Assembly (NCBI RefSeq): GCF_030036535.1
Contig: NZ_CP080388.1
Location: 2,134,140-2,198,139 of the forward strand
Direction of reading: 5' to 3'
DNA: 64,000 bases
Source: Agrobacterium cucumeris
GTDB lineage: Bacteria; Pseudomonadota; Alphaproteobacteria; Rhizobiales; Rhizobiaceae
Shown here: positions 37,482-44,716 of the stretch, piece by piece
Position numbering within the stretch: position 1 is the first letter of the stretch
Layout of the letters: the number at the start of each line of letters is the position of its first letter
Notes under the pieces: generated by a model
What the model saw: only the letters and a program-made list of their open reading frames with translations
The model's database searches: none
Told to the model about the DNA's origin: nothing
Made by a program: the position numbers and the translations under genes

Positions 37482-37872
37482 TGCCGGAATTCCCGCCCGA
37501 ACACTCTCTGAAATTCGCTTTATATTTGCATCCTGTCGATTCACCCGAGACGGACAATTGCCACGGCGGGGATGACATGACGTTACGGAGGTACTCTGTG
37601 GCATCGCGTGTGCTTCGTCTGTGCGATAGGTCAAACAGCTCCGAGTTTGGTGATGTGCCCCAAGCGATTTCCCGCACACTGCCGGTCAGCATGGCTTGGC
37701 CTTCGAGGCTTTTTGCGCTAATCAGACCGGATGATAAAAACCTCGAGTATCACCTGCATCTAGCTCCCGCCGCAGCGCGAGGAGCATCGAGCGAGAAGCT
37801 GGCCGGCTTCACGCTTGGCGTCGGCTTGCCTGAAGGCAGGCGAATGCGAACACATGCAGTGAGACTAACTCG
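37482..37872. other. 391-bp divergent intergenic region before catB
   Basis: No gene is supported here. It should contain the promoters of the DUF2946-like gene and of catB. The only structure I see is GCCT-gaaggc-AGGC around 37837-37850, close to the catB start. Short open frames on both strands lack ribosome sites. Confidence 0.4.
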
Positions 37873-38502
37873 ATGGAAAATTATTTCGAAAGCCCCTTCC
37901 GGGGCATCACGCTCGACAGGCAGGTAAAGAGCCCGAACCTCGTCGTCGGTAAATACAGCTATTATTCCGGCTATTATCACGGCCACAGCTTTGAAGATTG
38001 CGCCCGTTATCTGCTGCCGGATGAGGGTGCGGACAGGCTGGTGATCGGAAGCTTCTGCTCAATCGGCTCAGGCGCTGCCTTCATCATGGCGGGCAATCAG
38101 GGCCATCGGAATGAGTGGATCAGCACCTTCCCGTTCTTTTTCATGCCGGAGGTGCCGGAATTCGAGAAAGCCGAGAATGGCTATCTGCCGGCGGGCGACA
38201 CCGTCATCGGCAATGATGTCTGGATAGGTTCGGAAGCGATCATCATGCCCGGCATCAAGATCGGCGATGGCGCCGTCATCGGAACCCGGGCGCTGGTGAC
38301 GAAGAACGTCGAACCTTACGCCATCGTCGGCGGCAACCCCGCCAGAACCATCCGCAAGCGGTTTGATGACGATGACATTGCCCGCCTGCTGGAGATGAAA
38401 TGGTGGGAGTGGCCGGCAGAAAGGCTCAAGACCGCAATGCCGCTCATGACCAGCAGCAATGTCGCGGAGCTGTATCGGTTCTGGCAATCTGACATTCTGT
38501 AG
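37873..38502 (+). CDS. catB: Xenobiotic (chloramphenicol) acetyltransferase CatB
   Basis: 209 residues, a left-handed beta-helix acyltransferase, nearly identical to the CatB protein I recall from A. tumefaciens. Hexapeptide repeats run through [14 protein letters not shown] and [17 protein letters not shown]. The catalytic His is H78 ([10 protein letters not shown]). It transfers acetyl from acetyl-CoA to chloramphenicol or related hydroxyl compounds. It is chromosomal and intrinsic in agrobacteria; there is no integron or transposon around it here. Confidence 0.95.
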   Translation: MENYFESPFRGITLDRQVKSPNLVVGKYSYYSGYYHGHSFEDCARYLLPDEGADRLVIGSFCSIGSGAAFIMAGNQGHRNEWISTFPFFFMPEVPEFEKAENGYLPAGDTVIGNDVWIGSEAIIMPGIKIGDGAVIGTRALVTKNVEPYAIVGGNPARTIRKRFDDDDIARLLEMKWWEWPAERLKTAMPLMTSSNVAELYRFWQSDIL

Positions 38503-38598
38503 GTTTGAAGCTGCCGGCTCGTCTCCTTGAGGCGGGCCGGCGATCGCGCCTGATCCGGGAGCTGTTTCCGGATATGTGAAGGCCAGACACCCACCCTG

Positions 38599-39234
38599 TC
38601 AGTGCAATTCCAGGCCCTCCTGAAGAATGGATTTTTGAACCGCCTCGCGCCCTTTCACGCGGCTGTACCAGGCTTGCAGGTTCTGCAGGTGATCGAAGTG
38701 GATTGGCGCATTGTAATAGGATTTCAGCCATGGGGCCTGCCCCCAACCCGCCAGGGCAAACAGATAAGCATCAGCGACCGTGAACCTGTCCCCCATCAGA
38801 AAATCCTTGTCGGCAAGATGCTCGTTGATCCACGCGAAGCGTTTCTCCAGCTTCGGCCTTGCCGTCTCGATATAATCACCAGCCTGACGCGCATAAAGGA
38901 GCGGGATGAAGCCCTTGTGGATTTCGGTCGAAAGAAAGCTCAGCATCTCCTGCAGCCTGTATCGCGCAAAGGTTCCATTGGCCGGCGCAAGGCCCGCCTC
39001 GGGCTTCTGGTCTGCAAGATATTGAACGATGACGGGACCTTCCCGCAGCACGTTGCCGTCTTCAAGCTCCAGCGCCGGAATATAGCCATGCGGGTTGATG
39101 TTGTAGAAGTTCTTCCCCTGATCCGTTGTGCGATCATTCTGATCGACCTTGATGAATTCGACGTCGAGACCCAGCTCGTTTGCGACGATATGGGGAGAAA
39201 GCGAGCAGGCGGCGGGCATGAAATACAACTTCAT
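38599..39234 (-). CDS. Glutathione S-transferase
   Basis: 211 residues from ATG 39234 (GGAGA upstream). The N-terminal thioredoxin-like domain begins MKLYFMPAACSLSPHI, where Cys10 is typical of beta-class enzymes. The cis-proline region is NPHGYIPALELEDG, with EGPVIVQYL for glutathione binding. A helical C-terminal domain follows. It is divergent from an HxlR regulator with a clear operator between, so it is probably induced by electrophiles. Confidence 0.88.
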   Translation of the reverse strand: MKLYFMPAACSLSPHIVANELGLDVEFIKVDQNDRTTDQGKNFYNINPHGYIPALELEDGNVLREGPVIVQYLADQKPEAGLAPANGTFARYRLQEMLSFLSTEIHKGFIPLLYARQAGDYIETARPKLEKRFAWINEHLADKDFLMGDRFTVADAYLFALAGWGQAPWLKSYYNAPIHFDHLQNLQAWYSRVKGREAVQKSILQEGLELH

Positions 39235-39343
39235 TCGGATTGGTCTCCATGGATTTCGGCACCATTCTTCCGTTGCAGGAAAGGCGTGACTTCCATGTAG
39301 GTCAGGCGGTATAAAAACGTAAGAACGCAAAAACTTGTCATCT

Positions 39344-39362
39344 AGGTACATAAATTATACCT
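39344..39362. promoter_or_regulatory. Candidate HxlR operator
   Basis: AGGTA-N9-TACCT (39344-39362) is a perfect dyad in the GST/HxlR divergent region, 23 bases before the hxlR-type start. HxlR/YodB regulators bind dyads of this type close to their own promoter. Confidence 0.55.
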
Positions 39363-39384
39363 GGTAAAGCTGAGAGGCTAACCG

Positions 39385-39714
39385 ATGAAGGACACCGTAT
39401 CAGGCTGCTCCGTTGAACAAGCCATGCATCTGCTCGGCGGACGCTGGCGTCTGCTCATCGTGTCTTATCTCGTGGATGGGCCGAAGCGGTTCAACGAACT
39501 CAGGAGGCTGGTGCCGGGCATTTCCCAGAGAATGCTCACCCTTGATCTCCGCGCGCTTGAAGAAGCAGAACTCGTGGCGCGCACGGTCTATCCGACCACG
39601 CCAATCAAGGTGGAATATGCTCTGACGGCGGAAGGCCGGCGGCTGGAGAAGGTGGTGGCCGTTGTTCAGGAATTCGGCCTGTGGCTGAAGGCGCGGGACG
39701 CTGCGTCAAGTTGA
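39385..39714 (+). CDS. HxlR-family transcriptional regulator
   Basis: 109 residues, winged HTH. Cys8 (SGCSVEQAM) is the conserved redox cysteine of HxlR/HypR/YodB regulators, and GGRWRLLIVSYLVDGPKRFNELRRLV is the family hallmark. It likely senses thiol-reactive compounds and controls the divergent glutathione S-transferase gene. The perfect dyad AGGTA-N9-TACCT lies between the two genes. Confidence 0.88.
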   Translation: MKDTVSGCSVEQAMHLLGGRWRLLIVSYLVDGPKRFNELRRLVPGISQRMLTLDLRALEEAELVARTVYPTTPIKVEYALTAEGRRLEKVVAVVQEFGLWLKARDAASS

Positions 39715-39806
39715 ATGGTCATTCGGCTCAGATGTCGCCTTGTCTCGGTAGGCAAGGACCGGCGGATCGGACATGCCGAAACGCCGGTCTTTGGGCTCAT
39801 GGATGT

Positions 39807-41054
39807 TCAGCCCGGCATCATCGCCGGCTGGTTTGCGGGAAATTTCGCCACGTCCTCAATGCTGACGTTGAGATGCTGGGCCACCAGCGCCGGCGGGGTG
39901 TGCGTGAGCCATGAGGACAGGCTGACCTCCTGATATTCGGCAGTCTTGAAGACCGCGACGAATTGCAGGTCGGTCGTCCCAGTATTTTCGATGATGTGGC
40001 CCTGGCTTCTTTTCACGTAACCAATATCGCCGGCGCGGAAGTCGGCCGTCTGGCTGCGCGGGCCCGCGTCGAACACGGTCATCCGGCCTTCGCCCTTGAT
40101 CCAGTATTGCCATTCATCCGCATTGGGGTGCCAGTGCATTTCGCGCACACCGCCGGGCTTGATCGTTTCAATGGCGGCGGCGATGGTTTTGGACACGGTG
40201 AAGGCGCTGCTGTCCGCAAGGCGAATAATGCCCGCGGCATTTTCCTTCAGCGGTTTTGATGCAGCGAGTTTATAGGTGAACGGGAACGGGGGAAGACCGG
40301 CACCGGCAACGGCCTCCTGATCCCCGGAGAGCGGTCCCGGCTCCTTGCCCTGGAAAATCCAGAGGTTCTGCAGCGGAATGTTCCGGAACACGTCCTGCGC
40401 GACGCCGAAATTCTTGGCCAGCAGTTCCGGTGAGGTATGCGCCAGCCAGTCAGTGAGAAGCAGGGTGCCATATTCGGACTGATCGCCTTCATCGAATACG
40501 ATGACGAATTCGCATCCTTCAGGGCCAAGCCCCTGCAGCGAATGCGGATAGCCAGCCGGAAAATACCAGAGATCACCGGCCTCGACATCCTGTACATAGG
40601 CGCGGCCCTGCGTATCGAGCAACGTGATGCGGCAACGCCCATTGGTCATGATCGCCCATTCTGCGGCGCGGTGCCAGTGCATCTCGCGAATGCCGCCCGG
40701 TCCCAGCCGCATGTTGACGCCGGACACGGCATCCGAAATCGCGAAGTCCGACTTGGTGACCTGGCGTGCCCATCCGCCGTTCTGGATACGTTTGGCGGCG
40801 TTGTTGAACGAGCCCCAGAAGAGCTGCATGTCGCCCACATCGGTCGCCGGCGGGCTCTGGAAGGATGGGAACTGGTCGTTGATCGCGGGGTTCTTCGGGC
40901 CGGGATCGCTGAGGCCCGCGGCATTGGCATTGATTGCTCCTTCGGCGGGCTGATCAGGATTGCCGAAAGATGCTGCTCCGGCCGTGCTGGCGGCAAGAGC
41001 AGTGCCGCCGACGGCGCCGATTGCGAGGACTGCGCGTCTGGTCAATGTTTCCAT
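39807..41054 (-). CDS. oxdC: Oxalate decarboxylase, exported bicupin
   Basis: 415 residues. A Tat-like leader (LTRRAVLAIGAVGGTALAAS) is followed by two cupin domains with complete Mn sites: H126, H128, E132, H171 and H307, H309, E314, H353. The lid loop that distinguishes decarboxylase from oxidase reads S193-E194-Y195-G196, so the catalytic Glu of the N-terminal lid is kept. It converts oxalate to formate and CO2. It is one base downstream of a hypothetical secreted protein and forms an operon with it. The promoter has a 14-mer shared with the nearby kinase operon. Confidence 0.87.
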   Translation of the reverse strand: METLTRRAVLAIGAVGGTALAASTAGAASFGNPDQPAEGAINANAAGLSDPGPKNPAINDQFPSFQSPPATDVGDMQLFWGSFNNAAKRIQNGGWARQVTKSDFAISDAVSGVNMRLGPGGIREMHWHRAAEWAIMTNGRCRITLLDTQGRAYVQDVEAGDLWYFPAGYPHSLQGLGPEGCEFVIVFDEGDQSEYGTLLLTDWLAHTSPELLAKNFGVAQDVFRNIPLQNLWIFQGKEPGPLSGDQEAVAGAGLPPFPFTYKLAASKPLKENAAGIIRLADSSAFTVSKTIAAAIETIKPGGVREMHWHPNADEWQYWIKGEGRMTVFDAGPRSQTADFRAGDIGYVKRSQGHIIENTGTTDLQFVAVFKTAEYQEVSLSSWLTHTPPALVAQHLNVSIEDVAKFPANQPAMMPG

Positions 41055-41055
41055 T

Positions 41056-41535
41056 TCAGAACTCCTTGTTCATGGCGAATTGGGCCGAGGTGTCGGCCGA
41101 GGTGTCGATAGAGCGGGTCTGCGATGCGAGCTGGAGCACGGCGATGCGGTCGATCAGCTCGGCATTAAAGAGGCGGTGTTGCAGCTGGCAGAAGGCTTTT
41201 GGATCGAGCGCGTCGCGCCGGTCGGTTTTCTGGGTGGTGCGGGTGGCGATGCAGGATGTCTTGTCCAGTGCCGGAACAGCCTGTGTGCCTTCGGACGTTT
41301 CACTGAGCGCCGGCACGGGAGCGAAAAGTCCGCCCAGCCTGTCAATCGTCTGCGGTGTGAGGATGCGGAAGGCGCTGGCTGATGCGACGTCTTCGGAGGC
41401 CGCAAGCGCCGGTTCACTATTCCTTATCAGAAAAGCATTGCCACCGAGCACGGCAACCGTACCCAGTGCCAACACCGCTGCGACTTTGAGACGACGGGGT
41501 CTCTGCTGGTCGGCATTCTTGCTGATGGAGGTCAT
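41056..41535 (-). CDS. Hypothetical secreted protein in the oxdC operon
   Basis: 159 residues, not recognised. A basic N-terminus and one hydrophobic segment (about 17-38, AAVLALGTVAVLGGNAF) suggest a signal anchor or signal peptide. The remainder is polar, with three cysteines (C94, C117 and a nearby one) and no clear motif. It starts after AGGAGCAGGGT and ends two bases before the oxdC ATG, so its product may work with the oxalate decarboxylase in the cell envelope. Confidence 0.6.
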   Translation of the reverse strand: MTSISKNADQQRPRRLKVAAVLALGTVAVLGGNAFLIRNSEPALAASEDVASASAFRILTPQTIDRLGGLFAPVPALSETSEGTQAVPALDKTSCIATRTTQKTDRRDALDPKAFCQLQHRLFNAELIDRIAVLQLASQTRSIDTSADTSAQFAMNKEF

Positions 41536-41633
41536 ACCCTGCTCCTAAAAAGGGGTGATGGTGTCGTCAGGAACGTTCGGTGGGGAAGCGCTTGACTGGA
41601 GCAAAGGCTACGGCGGAGAAGCGGAGCCGGCAT

Positions 41634-41658
41634 CTATACAGAGGTCTAGTTCGTATAG
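41634..41658 (-). promoter_or_regulatory. Putative response-regulator site upstream of the oxdC operon
   Basis: CTATAC-N13-GTATAG (41634-41658) is a dyad. Its left part, CTATACAGAGGTCT, matches CTATACATAGGTCT upstream of the histidine-kinase gene at 44572-44585 in 13 of 14 bases. It lies about 100 bases before the operon start. The rest of the 311-bp gap (41536-41846) shows no gene. Confidence 0.5.
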
Positions 41659-41846
41659 CGGAAGGTGTTGGCGGCGGGGTAAGCGCCGTGAGGTATCCGC
41701 TCAACGGCAATGCCTGCCCGGACGCCAGGCGTCGGAGCATGAAGTGGCGACGGATTTTACCTGGGAGGATGCAGTTAAAGCGATGGAAGGCTTGTCTGTG
41801 AGCGGATATGGGCTGGCTCACTTGCCCGGTGGCGAAGCGTCAGCCA

Positions 41847-42251
41847 TCAGGACGGCCGGGCGAGAACGGATTCCAGGCATCCGATCAGACTGACGATATT
41901 CACCGGCTTGCCGAGAAAGGCCAAAGCGCCGCCGTTCAAGGCCGCATTCCGGGTGCGCTCATCCTGATAGGAGGTGACGAAGATCATCGGCGCATGCTCG
42001 CCGCGCCGGTTCAACTCACTCTGCAATTCGATGCCGGAGAGTCCGGGCATCTTCACATCCACGATGATGCAGTCGATGTCCGTCTGCTGCTGCGCTTCCA
42101 GAAAGTGTTCGGCAGAAGCATACAGGCGGCATTCGTAACCGAAGGACATGATGAGATCATCCATGGCTTCGCGAATGGCGGGATCGTCGTCGACGACGGC
42201 AATGACGGGAACGGGGGGCAATGAACGCGACCTTTTCTGTTTTTCTTTCAT
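41847..42251 (-). CDS. Single-domain response regulator (CheY/FixJ-type receiver)
   Basis: 134 residues, receiver domain only. The acidic pocket is D21-D22-D23, the phosphorylation site D65 (CIIVDVKMPG), Thr near 94 (FVTSY) and Lys near 115 (GKPV). It lies 36 bases downstream of the LuxR-type regulator on the same strand. With no output domain it may be a phosphate sink or relay for the neighbouring kinase. Confidence 0.85.
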   Translation of the reverse strand: MKEKQKRSRSLPPVPVIAVVDDDPAIREAMDDLIMSFGYECRLYASAEHFLEAQQQTDIDCIIVDVKMPGLSGIELQSELNRRGEHAPMIFVTSYQDERTRNAALNGGALAFLGKPVNIVSLIGCLESVLARPS

Positions 42252-42287
42252 CTTCTATGCGCGCGTGCCCCTGCGAAAGATACCATA

Positions 42288-42944
42288 CTAAGATACAGGT
42301 GGCCTGGGCTTCTCGCCGATCAGCTCTGCTTTCCGCACGAGGTCGGCGACCGATCTGGCCTCCATTTTTCGCATGACATTGCCACGGTGCAGTTTCACGG
42401 TAACTTCGCTGATGCCGAGTTCATAGGCGATCTGCTTGTTCATCAGGCCGCGGACAACAGCACCCATGACCTCGCGTTCCCTTGGTGTCAGCTGTTCGGC
42501 AAGGGAGGTGACGGCCTCATTCTGGGCGCTTTCGCGGCGTTGCGACGCATCCCTTTCCATCGCTGCCGCAACGGCGTCAAGAATGTCCTGTTCCTTGAAG
42601 GGCTTGGTCAAAAAATCGACGGCGCCGGCCTTCATCGCCCGTACGCTCATGGGGATATCGCCGAAGCCGGTCATGAAAATGATCGGCATCCTGTTTCCGA
42701 CGCGTTCCAGCTGCATCTGGAAATCAAGGCCGCTTATGCCCGGAAGCCGCACATCAAGCAGCAGGCAGCCGGGCCGGTTCAGATTGGCTTTTTCGAGAAA
42801 GGCGGCGGCGCTGTCGAAAGCTTCGGCATCGAATTTCATGGAGCGGAAAAGATCGGTGAGTGCTTCGCGCATCGACAAATCGTCGTCGACGATGAACACG
42901 ATGGGTGATGGTGGCTCCTTTGCCGACTTGCGCAATTCAGGCAT
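42288..42944 (-). CDS. FixJ/NarL-type response regulator (receiver-LuxR HTH)
   Basis: 218 residues from ATG 42944. Receiver residues are D20-D22 with phosphoacceptor D64 (LLLDVRLPG). The C-terminal LuxR HTH begins LTPREREVMGAVVRGLMNKQ. It overlaps the kinase gene by eight bases, so the two are cognate partners. A 14-base sequence shared between the promoters of the kinase operon and of the oxdC operon is the likely binding site. Confidence 0.9.
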   Translation of the reverse strand: MPELRKSAKEPPSPIVFIVDDDLSMREALTDLFRSMKFDAEAFDSAAAFLEKANLNRPGCLLLDVRLPGISGLDFQMQLERVGNRMPIIFMTGFGDIPMSVRAMKAGAVDFLTKPFKEQDILDAVAAAMERDASQRRESAQNEAVTSLAEQLTPREREVMGAVVRGLMNKQIAYELGISEVTVKLHRGNVMRKMEARSVADLVRKAELIGEKPRPPVS

Positions 42945-44517
42945 GTTCCATCTCCTGGCTAACCGGCATGGAAATGGTAAAGACCGCCCCGCCGAGAGGA
43001 TGATTGTCACCGGTAAGCCTGCCGCCCCGTGCTTCCAGTGTCGTGCGGCAGATGGAAAGCCCCATGCCCATTCCCGTCTCCTTGGTCGTGAAAAACGGAG
43101 AGAACAGCTTTTCCTTCATCTGCACCGGGAAACCCGGTCCATTGTCGTGAACGGCAATATGGATATTGTCGCTGTCTTCGCGCTCCTTTCGCACCGTGAT
43201 GGTGCGATTGCCGGTACCCGCCTCGTCCATGGCCTGAATGGCATTGGTGAGAAGGTTGATGAGAACCTGCTGCAACTCGATCCTGACAGCCATTATCGGC
43301 GGCGTGGCGGTTTTTTCCACATATACCGTGGTTCCGCTGCGTTCCAGCTCATGTTCCAGAAGACTGAGCGTTTCATCGATGAATTCATCCAGGTCGAAGG
43401 TTTCCATCTTGCCGCTCGTATGGGCGAGCAGGCTGCGTGTGTTCTGGATGATTTCACTGGCGCGCTGCCCATCGCGGATCATGCGTTCGGCCGACCGGCG
43501 GGCGGCGGCAATATCCGGCGGATCGCGATCGAGCCACCGCAGCAATGTCTGCGCGTTGACGATGATGGCGCCAAGCGGCTGGTTCAGCTCGTGGGAGAGT
43601 GATGCGGACATGGCGCCGACGGCCGCCGCCTTCGATGCCTTTGTCAGCTCCGCCTGCGCCTCCGCCAGTGCCTTCAGCGCCATTTCGCGCTGGGTGATAT
43701 CCACCATGCTGACCACCACACGGTTGAAGGAGGCCGCTTCCGCAGGGAAACTGATGGAAAGAAGCACCAGCTTGTCTTCGCCGGTGTTTGTGCGCACCAC
43801 CACCTTGTCTTCGAAGACAGGCCGGTTGTCGATGATCGCCTGCAGGACATCGACGAATTTGCCGGAAGAAGAAACGACCGATTGCTGGAGAGTGCCGCGG
43901 ATTGAGGGGTCGTAACCCAGCATTTCCTTTCCGGCCTCATTCGACGCAACGACGGTTATGAGATCGATGCATTGCTGCGTAAAGTCCGGATTGGCGCGGG
44001 CATGGGCGCGCATGTCGGTGATGCCCTGTTGCTTGAGGCCCATCAGCAGGGCGTGAAGTTTCGAATAGTCGCGTTCCCAGAGTGCGACGCGCGTACGGTC
44101 GAAGATAGAGCGATAACGCTCTTCGCTCTCCTTCAGTGCCGTATTGACCGACACCATCGCCAGCCGGGCGGTCTCCGTTTTCAGAAGCAGCACGGTCGTG
44201 ACGGCAAGCGCTGCGAGGGCGACGACCAACCGAAGGGCCGACTGGAAATCCGCGTCCTGCGCATGGGTCGCTGCATAGGACAGGAGGGAGAGAATGGCGC
44301 AGGCGCAGGAGATCGCGATCAGTCCCGACCAGCTTACAGCCTGCGCGGCCAAAAGCATCGTGATGACATAAAGGACGGCAATCGCCCCTTCTATGTCGGT
44401 ATAGGTATCGACGTAAAATACCGCCGCCGCCAGCGCCAGCGCCCCAAGGCCAAAGGCCAGGTGGTGCGTTCCGCCTTCCGGATCACGCGCGCGAAACATC
44501 CTTGACGCAATCGACAT
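42937..44517 (-). CDS. Membrane sensor histidine kinase (PAS, HisKA, HATPase)
   Basis: 526 residues. Three or four N-terminal helices (about 20-113) lead to a PAS-like region (about 130-275). Then come the HisKA box with H309 (SASLSHELNQP) and the ATPase domain with N, G1 and G2 boxes (LTNAIQAM, HDNGPGF, GMGMGLSI). It resembles FixL-like kinases of alphaproteobacteria but lacks an obvious haem-PAS signature. Its signal is unknown; the neighbourhood suggests oxalate or a related acid. Confidence 0.88.
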   Translation of the reverse strand: MSIASRMFRARDPEGGTHHLAFGLGALALAAAVFYVDTYTDIEGAIAVLYVITMLLAAQAVSWSGLIAISCACAILSLLSYAATHAQDADFQSALRLVVALAALAVTTVLLLKTETARLAMVSVNTALKESEERYRSIFDRTRVALWERDYSKLHALLMGLKQQGITDMRAHARANPDFTQQCIDLITVVASNEAGKEMLGYDPSIRGTLQQSVVSSSGKFVDVLQAIIDNRPVFEDKVVVRTNTGEDKLVLLSISFPAEAASFNRVVVSMVDITQREMALKALAEAQAELTKASKAAAVGAMSASLSHELNQPLGAIIVNAQTLLRWLDRDPPDIAAARRSAERMIRDGQRASEIIQNTRSLLAHTSGKMETFDLDEFIDETLSLLEHELERSGTTVYVEKTATPPIMAVRIELQQVLINLLTNAIQAMDEAGTGNRTITVRKEREDSDNIHIAVHDNGPGFPVQMKEKLFSPFFTTKETGMGMGLSICRTTLEARGGRLTGDNHPLGGAVFTISMPVSQEMEHA

Positions 44518-44563
44518 TGTTCCCCCGATGCGATTTTTGCCGACAATACGGTTTTTTCAGCAC

Positions 44564-44590
44564 AACCTGACCTATACATAGGTCTTGGTT
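44564..44590 (-). promoter_or_regulatory. Palindrome upstream of the histidine-kinase operon
   Basis: GACCTA-TACA-TAGGTC (44569-44584) is a perfect 6-bp dyad, flanked by AACC and GGTT (44564-44567 and 44587-44590). It contains CTATACATAGGTCT, shared with the oxdC promoter. It is 52-73 bases before the kinase start, a usual position for a response-regulator site, suggesting autoregulation. Confidence 0.55.
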
Positions 44591-44716
44591 GCCACCGTCG
44601 TCCAAGCATCAGGATAGCGGGAAATGGGTGCGGTGTTATATGCAAAAATCTGCATGTAATACCTTTCGTCCACAGGCGCGCACCGATGTCTGCGGTGCGC
44701 GCGTGCGCTTCGCTGG

